Assembly (NCBI GenBank): GCA_028279475.1
Contig: JANQNR010000010.1
Span: 1-64,000, forward strand
From: Rickettsiales bacterium
GTDB taxonomy: Bacteria > Pseudomonadota > Alphaproteobacteria > Rickettsiales > UBA998
Reading direction: 5' to 3'
DNA length: 64,000 nucleotides
Below the pieces are notes generated by a model that was given only the letters and a program-made list of their open reading frames with translations, searched no databases and was not told where the DNA came from. The position numbers and the translations under genes are program-made. Shown in pieces: positions 47,253 to 55,557 of the stretch (positions are counted from its first letter, which is position 1; every line of letters starts with the position of its first letter).

Positions 47253-47436
47253 AATTTGATCCCAGAACTTTACTAAACAACCTTCTCACCAGGTGCGCCT
47301 AATTGACTCGCCTGCCTTTCCCGAAAGAAACACAAACGAAAACAATAACAGTTATACAAATAATATGTACAACTCAAGCACACCCGGTGAAAATTTGATA
47401 TATGTTACCAAAGCGTTGATGGAAATGCAAGTAAGA
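47253..47436. other. Intergenic stretch without recognisable gene
   Basis: Between the small gene and the composite repeat, A/T-rich, with no reading frame that looks coding. It must hold the promoter of the minus-strand gene; no motif stands out. Confidence 0.5.
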
Positions 47437-47718
47437 CTCGTACATATAACTCCCCCCTTGAGGGGGAGTCGGAGAGCACACGCCGAAGGCAGTGCGATCC
47501 GGTGGGGGGTAGAGTTCCCTCTCTCGTGATTTCACCCGCTAGCGGGTGCAGCGACGAGAGGGTTAGGGTGAAGGCTTCTATCAGTAACCACAAAGCCCTC
47601 ACCCGACTCGCTACGCTCGTCGACCTCTCCCAAAGGGAGAGGTTTCCCCCACCCAATCGACCTTCGCATTCGCTCGCTCTCTTGGACTCCCCCTCAAGGG
47701 GGGAGTTATATGTACGAG
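47437..47718. mobile_element. 282-bp composite MITE-like element with 33-bp terminal inverted repeats
   Basis: Ends are CTCGTACATATAACTCCCCC and GGGGGAGTTATATGTACGAG, continuing inward as CCTTGAGGGGGAGTCGGAGA on the left and GACTCCCCCTCAAGG on the right. The centre (~47512-47645) carries further hairpins (CACCCGCTAGCGGGTG; CCTCTCCCAAAGGGAGAGG), as though a second element is nested inside. The core around GAGTCGGAGAGC...GATCCGGTG and CACCCAATCGACC...CTCTTGGACTC is shared with 62758-62886. No coding capacity. It occupies the space upstream of secF. Confidence 0.8.
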
Positions 47719-47759
47719 ACCTCTTGCAATCCTTCGCCCCATCTGACACATAGGGAATC

Positions 47760-48695
47760 ATGGCATTACTCAAGCTCATCCCCCAAAATACCCATGTCCG
47801 CTTTATGAAATTCAGTCGGGCGGCGGCTATCCTGTCCCTGATACTCATCATCGCCACCATTGGCTGGATCGCTACGCGCGGCATCAACCTGGGTATTGAC
47901 TTCGCGGGCGGCATCCTGCTGGAAATCCGTACGGAAGCGCCTGCTGACCTGGCACAGTTACGTCCACTATTCGACGACCCGAAATATGGCGACACCAGCC
48001 TGCAACATTTCGGCGACGAACGTGAAGTGCTGATTCGGCTGGAAGGTAACCCGGACGCAGAACAAGCCGCCATCGTCGAAGACGCCAAAGCCGCCCTGAC
48101 CGATGCGCTGGGAGAGGGCGTCGAATTCCGCCGCGTCGATTATGTCGGCCCCACCGTGGGCTCGGAAATGCTGGAATCCGGGGCACTGGCGCTGTTCTTC
48201 GCCTTTGCCGGGATGCTGCTCTATATCTGGGTGCGGTTTGAATGGCAGTTCGGCATGGGAGCGCTGCTGGCCTTACTGCATGATGCCACCCTGACCATCG
48301 GCTTTTATGCGCTGGCCGGGTTTGAATTCGGTCTCAGCGCCGTGGCCGCCGTGCTGACGGTCATCGGGTATTCGATCAACGATTCCGTGGTCATCTTCGA
48401 TCGTATTCGCGAGAATATCCGCAAGCACAATGCCCGTCCCATCAATGAAATCATTGACATAAGCCTGAACCAGACCCTGTCACGCACCATCCTGACCGGG
48501 GTCACCACCCTGCTAGCCGCCGGCGCATTGGCATGGCTGGGCGGAGAAATCATTCGCGGCTTTGCGCTGGCGCTGTGCTTCGGGGTGATTGTGGGCACCT
48601 ACTCCTCGATCTATATCGCCGCTCCGTCACTGAAACTGTTCCGCCTCTCCGATGAGGCATTCCGCGAGGAAGAGGAAGCGGCGACTGCTTCATAG
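47760..48695 (+). CDS. secF: Protein translocase subunit SecF
   Basis: Membrane partner of SecD that uses the proton gradient to help export. Six helices; GINLGIDFAGGILLEI near the start, VGPTVGSEMLESGALALFFA, then GYSINDSVVIFDRIRENIRK and TLLAAGALAWLGGEIIRGFA. 311 residues. secD normally sits directly upstream but here a repeat element lies there and no SecD is in the window. A functional SecDF therefore needs secD elsewhere. Confidence 0.96.
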   Translation: MALLKLIPQNTHVRFMKFSRAAAILSLILIIATIGWIATRGINLGIDFAGGILLEIRTEAPADLAQLRPLFDDPKYGDTSLQHFGDEREVLIRLEGNPDAEQAAIVEDAKAALTDALGEGVEFRRVDYVGPTVGSEMLESGALALFFAFAGMLLYIWVRFEWQFGMGALLALLHDATLTIGFYALAGFEFGLSAVAAVLTVIGYSINDSVVIFDRIRENIRKHNARPINEIIDISLNQTLSRTILTGVTTLLAAGALAWLGGEIIRGFALALCFGVIVGTYSSIYIAAPSLKLFRLSDEAFREEEEAATAS

Positions 48696-48880
48696 TATTC
48701 GTCACTTAAGGCCAAGCTTGGAATGACGCCCTACATAAACCCTTGCCATCTCCATGATTCATCTTTATAAATAAAGCACTTCTTTTTTTCTTATGGAGTA
48801 AGGGTGCGTTTCTTTTGGAACGTGCCACCTGTTCATTCTGCGGTTACCCCGCAGGACTTATCATAAATCCAGGAGGGTTT

Positions 48881-49069
48881 ATGGCAACTTTAAGTGAAAC
48901 TGTAGCGTCTGTTTTTAAGATTTATGATCGGCTATGTTCGGCCCTTGAACAGCAGTCTCATACCTTCTTTAATTTGACTGTCGAGCTTAAGAAAGAAGTA
49001 GAACAACTTGAGGCTGAGAATGCATCTCTCAAAGCTCAGATTGATGAGCTGGAGGAGAATGGAAGCTAA
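48881..49069 (+). CDS. Small coiled-coil protein, 62 residues
   Basis: Starts at 48881 with a strong AGGAGG seven bases upstream; an apparent extension to 48815 is not supported. MATLSETVASVFKIYDRLCS leads into a leucine/glutamate heptad region (LKKEVEQLEAENASLKAQID) forming a coiled coil. A good terminator follows. Possibly a small structural or regulatory protein of the ZapB-like sort, but this is only shape resemblance. The upstream 180 bp contain a CTGCGG/CCGCAG hairpin before the ribosome site. Confidence 0.65.
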   Translation: MATLSETVASVFKIYDRLCSALEQQSHTFFNLTVELKKEVEQLEAENASLKAQIDELEENGS

Positions 49070-49095
49070 CGGCGCTGGCGCTTACAGAAACCACT

Positions 49096-49127
49096 AACCT
49101 GCTTTCCCATGGATGCAGGTTTTTTTT
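49096..49127 (+). terminator. Rho-independent terminator
   Basis: AACCTGC and GCAGGTT pair across a 12-base loop and are followed by seven or more T. It ends the small coiled-coil gene; the convergent thiL stops at 49144. Confidence 0.85.
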
Positions 49128-49143
49128 CGTCATATTAGTACGC

Positions 49144-50103
49144 CTAATGCGAATAGCCTTCATTGGGTAACGTGACTGGCTCACCGCTTCCATCAATCAA
49201 CCGGCAGCCTGCCTCCTCCTCAACCGTACCAATCCGTGTGATCGCAACATCCGCCTTGGCGCGCAATACCGTCACATCCATCTCCGGCGGCACGGTGAAC
49301 AGCAATTCATAATCATCTCCGGCAGAAATAGAGGCCTGCCACATGGCCGCATCCGCATCACGCACGGCCTGCGCGGCCAGAGACAACGGGCATTGCTCCA
49401 GCTCCAACATCATCCCCACCCCGGATGCCGTGCAGAGCTTCTGTGCATCCATCATCAGCCCATCGGAGATATCCATACAGGCAGTAGCGATCCCCTGCAG
49501 CGCTTGCCCCAACGCAATCCGTGGCGTTGGGCGCAAATAGCGCTGCACCAATGCCGCCTGCATCGCCGGTTCCAGCGGCAGTGACTCGCGTATGCAATGC
49601 AGCCCCAATGCGGCATCGCCAAGCGTCCCACTGACATAAACGTGATCGCCCGGGCGCGCACCGCATCGTGTCAGCGGCTGCCGCCCTTTCTTCAACACCC
49701 CATGCGCCGTGATGCTCAGACTCAGCGCCGGGCACCCCCGAATCGTATCCCCCCCGCTCAGACCAATAGCAAAGGCATGCTGCGCCTCCGTCAACCCGGT
49801 GCAAAATGCCTCCACCCACGTAGTATCCTGCCGCGCACTTAACCCTAACGCCAGCTGATATGCATGTGGCATCGCTCCCATCGCCGCCAGATCCGACACA
49901 TTGACGGCCAGCGCTTTCCAGGCCAGATCATCCGGGCGGGTATGCGGCAAGAAATGGATACCCTCGCACAGCATATCGGTTGTCACCACCAGCGACCCCA
50001 TGCCGGACACATCGACACAAGCCGCATCATCACGTAAACCAAGCGAAATATCGGGATGTGCCAATGGCCGGAAATAGGTAGCAATCAGGTCATGCTCACG
50101 CAT
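49144..50103 (-). CDS. thiL: Thiamine-monophosphate kinase
   Basis: Makes thiamine diphosphate, the active cofactor. GLRDDAACVDV near the N-terminus is the metal-binding DD motif, followed by TDMLCEGIHFLP and LAWKALAVNVSDLAAMGA, then SGGDTI and later GDDYELLFTV. Start at 50103 (MREHDLIATYF) matches the family; ATGs further upstream lie within nusB. 319 residues. It overlaps the nusB end by 8 bases; nusB-thiL is the usual alphaproteobacterial pair, though ribH is missing upstream. Confidence 0.94.
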   Translation of the reverse strand: MREHDLIATYFRPLAHPDISLGLRDDAACVDVSGMGSLVVTTDMLCEGIHFLPHTRPDDLAWKALAVNVSDLAAMGAMPHAYQLALGLSARQDTTWVEAFCTGLTEAQHAFAIGLSGGDTIRGCPALSLSITAHGVLKKGRQPLTRCGARPGDHVYVSGTLGDAALGLHCIRESLPLEPAMQAALVQRYLRPTPRIALGQALQGIATACMDISDGLMMDAQKLCTASGVGMMLELEQCPLSLAAQAVRDADAAMWQASISAGDDYELLFTVPPEMDVTVLRAKADVAITRIGTVEEEAGCRLIDGSGEPVTLPNEGYSH

Positions 50104-50560
50104 CACCACGGACATCCTGCAGGATTTCTCCCAGCACACCATTGACGAACCCAATATCGGCATCATCCAGGAATGCATCGGCGACGCCGACATATTGGTC
50201 AACTAAAATAGCCGTCTCCAGCTTCGGGTGATACAAAGCTTCATAGATAGCGCATAGCAACAGGGCGCGCATCAACAGCCCCATACGCTTACCCGTCCAG
50301 CGATCACTAAGAATACGCGTCAGGTGCGATTCCAGCGCCTCGCGGTTTTCCTCCACGCCCACCGTCACCCCTTGCAACAGCTTCTTTTCCGGGGCAATGG
50401 GTAATGGGGCATCATCCCCGACTTCCTCCATTTGCCAGGCCAGCATGGCGTCGAGCGTGCCGCCAGCGTGAATCATCCGGGCATAAACGCCCTGCACAGC
50501 CGCTAACCGCGCCGCGTGTTTGGCTTTGAGGGAAGAGTTTATCGCATGGGAATCAGTCAT
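50096..50560 (-). CDS. nusB: Transcription antitermination factor NusB
   Basis: Binds NusE/S10 and boxA RNA in rRNA antitermination. Helical throughout: AKHAARLAAVQGVYARMIH at the N-terminus, LLMRALLLCAIYEALYHP and a closing VDQYVGVADAFLDDADIGFVNGVL, with VNGVLGEI near the end, as in the family. The ATG at 50560 (MTDSHAINS) is preferred; 154 residues. It sits 44 bp from tolA and overlaps thiL. Confidence 0.93.
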   Translation of the reverse strand: MTDSHAINSSLKAKHAARLAAVQGVYARMIHAGGTLDAMLAWQMEEVGDDAPLPIAPEKKLLQGVTVGVEENREALESHLTRILSDRWTGKRMGLLMRALLLCAIYEALYHPKLETAILVDQYVGVADAFLDDADIGFVNGVLGEILQDVRGDA

Positions 50561-50604
50561 GTGCACAGAGGCATAGCGCCTGAATAACAATTAAGCCAGA
50601 AAAA

Positions 50605-51423
50605 TTAATATAACTGCATCTTCGGATCAAAGTTCAGACGCATCTCTTTCCAACGACTATATTTATTGGCGGGCAGGTTTTTGAGCGGGCTGCACATTTG
50701 CACCGCCCGCAAAGCGCTGTCTGCTGCCGCACGAAACACCGTGTCCGACCCGTATCGCCCACGCTGATCCGACGTCAGTGTCGCCTTAATCACGCTACCA
50801 TCGGCGCGCAGTGACACCTCCACACTGACCACCAGCGTGTAATCATTCGCCGCACCGGCAGGTACGCGCCAGCACTGGATAAACTGGCTGGTGATTGCAT
50901 CACGCTCACTCAGGGAAAGCGGCTGCGTTGGGTCGTAGGGCGCATCGGATCGCGTCAGATTTTGCGCCGGTCCTGGATCTTTTTTCGGCTTCTTATCCTT
51001 GTCACCATCCGGATCGCGCGCCTGTTCTTTCAAATCCTTGAGTACCTCATCCAATGCGTCGTCCTGCGGGGGTGTTGGTTTCGGCTTGTCTTTCGGTTTC
51101 TCCGGCTTCTTATCGGGCTTATCCTTGACCGGTTCCTTCACCGGTTCTGGCTTGGGTGCAGGAGGCCTCGGTTTGGGTTTGGACACTGGCGGCGTTGGTT
51201 TCGGCTTTGGCTTTGGTGCCGGTGGCTTTTTCTCGCGAATAATCGGCTTGTCCGACGGCTTCACATTGGTCTTGTCAGTAATCGGCAAATCCTCCAGCGT
51301 AATCACCAATGGCTGCGCCTCGATCTCCCTGTGAAACCAGTCCGGCATCCCGACATAGGCCAGCATCAGCAGGATCAGGTGAATCCCGCCGGAATAGACG
51401 ACGCCACGCTGCATCTCCATCAA
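50605..51423 (-). CDS. tolA: TolA-like envelope-spanning protein
   Basis: 272 residues: short N-terminus, one membrane helix (~10-27), a Pro/Lys-rich middle (~58-165; repeated PKPKP and DKPKP units) instead of the Ala/Lys helix of E. coli, and a C-terminal ~100-residue domain (LSERDAITSQFIQCW, SVEVSLRADGSVIKATL, FRAAADSALRAVQMCSPLKN) that contacts TolB/Pal and colicins in other species. It is third in the tolQRA run. tolB and pal, which usually follow, are not here. Confidence 0.9.
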   Translation of the reverse strand: MMEMQRGVVYSGGIHLILLMLAYVGMPDWFHREIEAQPLVITLEDLPITDKTNVKPSDKPIIREKKPPAPKPKPKPTPPVSKPKPRPPAPKPEPVKEPVKDKPDKKPEKPKDKPKPTPPQDDALDEVLKDLKEQARDPDGDKDKKPKKDPGPAQNLTRSDAPYDPTQPLSLSERDAITSQFIQCWRVPAGAANDYTLVVSVEVSLRADGSVIKATLTSDQRGRYGSDTVFRAAADSALRAVQMCSPLKNLPANKYSRWKEMRLNFDPKMQLY

Positions 51424-51435
51424 ACGACGCGGCCT

Positions 51436-51879
51436 TTACCGCCTGCCGGTCAGTTGCTCGGTCACCAGCGCCACCTTGCGAAACCCGGCATGGCTGATCT
51501 CGCCGACAATGGTCATCACCTCGCCGTAAGGGATGCTTTCATCACCGCGCACGAAGATACGCGTATCAAACTTCTCTCCTGCGATGGCTTTCAGCTTGGG
51601 CACCAGATTTTCAGACTGAATCTTGGTTTCCTGAATAAAGACAATGCCGCCCGGCTTGATGGTCACCGACAGGGGTTCATCCTTGCCTTGCAGTGAACCG
51701 GCCTTGGAGTCCGGCAGATCCACCTCTACCCCGGCGGTCAGCATTGGCGCGGTAACCATAAAGATAATCAGCAGCACTAGCATCACGTCCACAAACGGCG
51801 TCACATTGATTTCGGTGAATTGCTGCTTGCGATAGCCGTGCCCCCGGCCACCGGCGGACGTCCCCTGCTGCATACCCAT
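51436..51879 (-). CDS. tolR: TolR biopolymer transport protein
   Basis: 147 residues. One membrane helix with the essential Asp in VTPFVDVMLVLLIIFMV, then the periplasmic domain with VDLPDSKAG and VFVRGDESIPYGEVM-like segments. Works with TolQ as the proton-driven motor of the Tol-Pal system. Start overlaps the tolQ stop (TAATG); tolA follows after 12 bp. Confidence 0.95.
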   Translation of the reverse strand: MGMQQGTSAGGRGHGYRKQQFTEINVTPFVDVMLVLLIIFMVTAPMLTAGVEVDLPDSKAGSLQGKDEPLSVTIKPGGIVFIQETKIQSENLVPKLKAIAGEKFDTRIFVRGDESIPYGEVMTIVGEISHAGFRKVALVTEQLTGRR

Positions 51880-52649
51880 TAGCGTCGCGCCTCATCGGCC
51901 TGACGTGAGAGCAAGGCCAGAAATTCCACCTCAAAATCTTCAATACTCCCGGCAATCTTGCCCAACTGGCTGGAAAACCGGTTATAGGCCAGCACGGCTG
52001 GAATGGCGGCAAACAGGCCAATCGCCGTGGCCAGTAGCGCCTCGGCAATCCCCGGTGCTACCACCGCCAGCGAGGTGTTATTGGAAAAGGCAATCGACTG
52101 AAAGCTGTTCATGATCCCCCACACCGTGCCGAACAGCCCGACAAACGGGGCGGCGGAACCGACCGAGGCCATAAAACCCAGCCCGCGCTCCAGCTTTTCC
52201 AGTTCCCGGTTACGCGACACGCTCATCACTTTGGCGATGCGGTCAATGCCACTGGGCGCCAGCGCCGATACGCCCCGCTGTCGGGCATCCTTGCCAGAAC
52301 GGAACCACTCCTCCATCGCTGCCATAAACACCACCGAAAACGGATGCTTCCCGCGCCGTTTGATCTTTTCATAGAAGGATTCCAGATTGTCCGCCGACCA
52401 GAAATCCTTTTCAAAGCGCGACGCGCGATTGCGTACATCCCCAAAGCGCGCCATTTTCTCGAAAATCAGCGCCCAGCACCAGAACGACGCCAGCAACAGT
52501 GAAATCATCACCGCTTTCACAACGAAATCGGCTTGCAGGAACATGCCCCAGATTGACATGTCATGCATCACCGCCCCTGCCGCTTCAATCGTCCCGCTGG
52601 CAACCTCGCCAACCGCTGCGGATGTTTCCGTGGTTACGTTATTGGTCAT
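51879..52649 (-). CDS. tolQ: TolQ proton channel protein
   Basis: MotA/TolQ/ExbB family, three membrane helices: ~33-55 (VVKAVMISLLLASFWCWALI), then LGFMASVGSAAPFVGLFGTVWGIMNSF and LLATAIGLFAAIPAVLAYNRF, with the conserved Gly-Thr-Val-Trp block. Start at 52649 (MTNNVTTETS) is selected because the frame's upstream part (to 52853) is made of a palindromic repeat; 256 residues. First of tolQRA, no ybgC before it. Confidence 0.95.
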   Translation of the reverse strand: MTNNVTTETSAAVGEVASGTIEAAGAVMHDMSIWGMFLQADFVVKAVMISLLLASFWCWALIFEKMARFGDVRNRASRFEKDFWSADNLESFYEKIKRRGKHPFSVVFMAAMEEWFRSGKDARQRGVSALAPSGIDRIAKVMSVSRNRELEKLERGLGFMASVGSAAPFVGLFGTVWGIMNSFQSIAFSNNTSLAVVAPGIAEALLATAIGLFAAIPAVLAYNRFSSQLGKIAGSIEDFEVEFLALLSRQADEARR

Positions 52650-52709
52650 CTGTGCTACGCCCCTTATGTTTCTCACATGCGTCATTATGGATAAGCGGAA
52701 TCCAAAAGT

Positions 52710-52830
52710 CCCCCCTCCTGCTTGCGGGAGGGGGCTAGGGGGAGGGTGTCCGGTGATTTTCGTAAGAAAATCAAAACCGAAACTGTATGACACCCCCCTC
52801 CCAACCTCCCCCCGCAAGCGGGGGGAGGAG
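52710..52830. repeat. G/C-rich palindromic element, type B, upstream of tolQ
   Basis: CCCCCCTCCTGCTTGCGGG with GGGGGCTAGGGGGAGGG on the left and the matching CCCTCCCAACCTCCCCCCGC with GCAAGCGGGGGGAGGAG on the right; the centre has a GATTTTCGTAAGAAAATC stem. The same arm type lies inside clpB and the oxidase-like gene. It leaves an open frame into tolQ, but a true ATG and ribosome site lie after it. Confidence 0.85.
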
Positions 52831-52937
52831 TTTTGATAGATTCCGACCTTCACCCGGAATGACGCATGTTATTGCAGTGATAGGCAATCCCCCAAACCGG
52901 GGCAAGTGGAAAATGGTTTAGACTTTATTTGACAACG

Positions 52938-53555
52938 CTATGATTCCCGCGACAGCAAAAACACACCCTTTTCCCCGAACAGGTTACTGACCCGGGGATA
53001 GCGCATCAGGGCACCGGGCAGACCGGAATGGCTGAGCACCACCTGCCGCTCAATGCGCAGCCCCAGCATATCGGCAAAGGCGGTAAAGTCCTTGAGCGTG
53101 CAGAAATGGATATTGGGCGTTTCATACCATTCATAATCCAGCTGGCTGGTGACCGGCATCCGGCCATTCATCGCCAGATACCAGCGATTGCGCCAATGCC
53201 CAAAATTCGGCACGGAAACAATGATTTTCCCCGCCACCCGCGCTGCATGGGTCAGCACCGCCACTGGATCAGCCATCTGCTGAAGAATCTGGTTGAGGAC
53301 GATATAGTCATAGGCGCCATCCTGATAGTGCGGTAAATCTTCCTCGACATTCCCCTGCACCACCGACAACCCGTCGGCAATCGCGGCCTGCACCTTGTCC
53401 TTGCATATCTCGATGCCGCGCCCCTGCACGCACTTATTGTCCGCCAGCCAGCGCAGTAAATGCCCCTTTGAGCAGCCAACATCCAGCACCCGCACGTCCT
53501 GTGGAATCAGGGAAGCGATCGCCTGCAAATTTTCCGACAATGCCGAACGGCTCAT
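52938..53555 (-). CDS. metW: Methionine biosynthesis protein MetW
   Basis: 205 residues, SAM-dependent methyltransferase fold: [20 protein letters not shown] (motif I), then [33 protein letters not shown] and a C-terminal [18 protein letters not shown]. MetW works with MetX in making O-acylhomoserine in many Proteobacteria. Its start overlaps metX by four bases. Confidence 0.95.
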   Translation of the reverse strand: MSRSALSENLQAIASLIPQDVRVLDVGCSKGHLLRWLADNKCVQGRGIEICKDKVQAAIADGLSVVQGNVEEDLPHYQDGAYDYIVLNQILQQMADPVAVLTHAARVAGKIIVSVPNFGHWRNRWYLAMNGRMPVTSQLDYEWYETPNIHFCTLKDFTAFADMLGLRIERQVVLSHSGLPGALMRYPRVSNLFGEKGVFLLSRES

Positions 53556-54727
53556 ATGCCCACCTCCCGCGCTTTGCCGTCCAAGAACCCGCCGATCACC
53601 TGCATATACTGCGTATCCTCTAACAGGAACGCATCATGCCCGTGCGGCGAATCGATTTCAGTAAAGCTGACATCGGCACCCACGGCGCTCAACGCCCTGA
53701 CAATCTCCCGGCTTTCCACAGTCGGGTACAACCAATCCGTAGAAAAAGACAACACACAAAACGATACCGGCGTCCCGGAAAAGGCGCGCGCTAACACGCC
53801 ATCATACGCTTCCGTCATGTCGAAATAATCCGCCGCCTTGGTGATATACAGGTAGGAATTCGGGTCAAACCGCTCGACAAAGCTTACCCCCTGATGCCGC
53901 AAGTAGCTCTCTACCTGAAAATTGGCATCAAAGGAGTAATCTAATGTTTCTCCCTGCTGTAACATACGTCCGAATTTATGTTGCAATGCCTGCTCGGAAA
54001 GATAGGTCACATGCGCCGTCATTCGCGCCACCGACAACCCCTTGGTCGGGAATGTGCCCTCCTCTTGATACGTACCCTTGCGCCAGTCGGGGTCGGCCAT
54101 AATGGCCTGTCGCCCGATTTCATGATAGGCGATATTCTGCGCATTATGGCGGGAGGTGGTCGCCATCGGCATGGCACAACGCACATAGTCCGGATAGGTG
54201 GATGCCCACTCCAGCACTTGCATCCCCCCCATCGACCCGCCAATCACGGCGAAGAGCTTCGGGATGCCCAAAGATGCCATCAACCGCTTCTGCACCCGCA
54301 CCATATCGGCAATGGTTACCACCGGAAAATGCAGCCCGAGCGGCACCCCCTCCTGCCCCTCATGTTTCGGGCCATACGTCCCCATGCAGCCACCCAGCAC
54401 ATTGGAACAAATCACAAAAAAGCGATTCGTATCAATCGGTTTTCCCGGCCCCACCATAAAATGCCACCACCCTGCCTTACCAGTTACCGGGTTGCCGGAC
54501 GCCACATACTGATCCGCCGTCAGGGCATGACAAATTAAAATCGCATTGGTCTTTTGGGTATTGAGCGTCCCGTACGTCTGGAATGCCACTGGAATATCGG
54601 AAAGCTCCACCCCACAGGACAGATGAATCGGACGCTCGGCAGCAATCGTCGTGATCTTGCCGACACTGACGCGCCTGCGCGATGCACCGAAAGTGAGTGT
54701 CTCCTGCCGTTCTTGTTCCATTGTCAT
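53552..54727 (-). CDS. metX: Homoserine O-acyltransferase
   Basis: First committed step of methionine synthesis. Alpha/beta hydrolase with nucleophile Ser165 in [15 protein letters not shown], Asp in FSTDWLYP and His in [20 protein letters not shown] precedes. 391 residues. The acyl donor (acetyl- or succinyl-CoA) cannot be told by name alone and was not assigned. Followed by metW; divergent from the chorismate mutase gene, an arrangement seen around tyrosine/methionine genes in Alphaproteobacteria. Only about 55 bp separate the two starts. Confidence 0.96.
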   Translation of the reverse strand: MTMEQERQETLTFGASRRRVSVGKITTIAAERPIHLSCGVELSDIPVAFQTYGTLNTQKTNAILICHALTADQYVASGNPVTGKAGWWHFMVGPGKPIDTNRFFVICSNVLGGCMGTYGPKHEGQEGVPLGLHFPVVTIADMVRVQKRLMASLGIPKLFAVIGGSMGGMQVLEWASTYPDYVRCAMPMATTSRHNAQNIAYHEIGRQAIMADPDWRKGTYQEEGTFPTKGLSVARMTAHVTYLSEQALQHKFGRMLQQGETLDYSFDANFQVESYLRHQGVSFVERFDPNSYLYITKAADYFDMTEAYDGVLARAFSGTPVSFCVLSFSTDWLYPTVESREIVRALSAVGADVSFTEIDSPHGHDAFLLEDTQYMQVIGGFLDGKAREVGI

Positions 54728-54782
54728 TGACTTCTGTGCGGTAATGCGTCTTTTTACGGGAATGCACTCGGTGACGCAAGCG

Positions 54783-55472
54783 ATGAAACAAAGTGACGAT
54801 TTTCAAGAACAGCTAACAAGCTATCGCGAAGCAATCGACGCGATTGACCGAGAACTGTTGGGCCTGCTGGCCAAACGCGCTGATATCGTCCAGCAAGTTG
54901 GCACCCTGAAACGTTCTCATGGACTGCCCGGCAGCGTCATTCGCCCTGGCCGGGAAGCGAAGATGCTGCGCGACCTGATTAAAGACGCCGAAGGCACTGC
55001 ACTGAGCGATACGATGCTGGCAGCTTTGTGGCGCATTATTATCGGCAGTTCCACGGCTTTGGAATCTCCGCTTCAGACACTGACACTGACAGACGATCCC
55101 GTTGCAGCAGCGCTGGCAGCTGATTATTTCGGCCCGGAGGTGCCCCACCGCAATATCCGTGAAGCCGACCTGATTGAGGAAACCTTGCGTCACCCACACG
55201 CCATCGCCGTGGTTCCCTATGATGCAGCCGGTGCCTGGTGGCCACATATCAACCTGCCGCTTCGGGTCTTCGCCTGCCTGCCATTCACCAACCCGACACC
55301 GACTCACTTGGCCATCGGGCATGTTACTCCAGAGCCCACCGGAGACGATGCCTCGTTATTTTATGACACAGATAGTAACGAACTTATCTGTAAAGAAGGA
55401 TTCCTAAGTGAAACTGATGGTAATGCGGGAGAGCATTACCTGGGTAGTTATGCTTTACCGCTACGTATTTAG
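54783..55472 (+). CDS. Chorismate mutase with uncharacterised C-terminal domain
   Basis: 229 residues from ATG 54783. Residues ~8-95 are an AroQ-type chorismate mutase ([26 protein letters not shown], then [11 protein letters not shown] and [10 protein letters not shown]). The rest (~100-229) has no catalytic motif I know; its strands and the [18 protein letters not shown] part look like a small-molecule binding or regulatory domain. ATGs at 54744 and 54651 are possible starts. It would supply prephenate for Phe/Tyr; usual neighbours hisC and tyrA-like genes are absent here. Confidence 0.85.
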   Translation: MKQSDDFQEQLTSYREAIDAIDRELLGLLAKRADIVQQVGTLKRSHGLPGSVIRPGREAKMLRDLIKDAEGTALSDTMLAALWRIIIGSSTALESPLQTLTLTDDPVAAALAADYFGPEVPHRNIREADLIEETLRHPHAIAVVPYDAAGAWWPHINLPLRVFACLPFTNPTPTHLAIGHVTPEPTGDDASLFYDTDSNELICKEGFLSETDGNAGEHYLGSYALPLRI

Positions 55473-55557
55473 CCTAGATTTTAACTTAATTACGCACCGT
55501 TAGTAATAATTTTACCGATCATACCGTACACTCACGCAATATGTAGCTAGCCTGAAT

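Noticed and set aside
52650-52853. N-terminal extension of TolQ
   Set aside because: Made of repeat sequence; the family start and a plausible ribosome site lie at 52649.
54728-54782. SAM-II riboswitch before metX
   Set aside because: Expected in some Alphaproteobacteria, but the gap is only about 55 bp and no matching conserved stems were seen.
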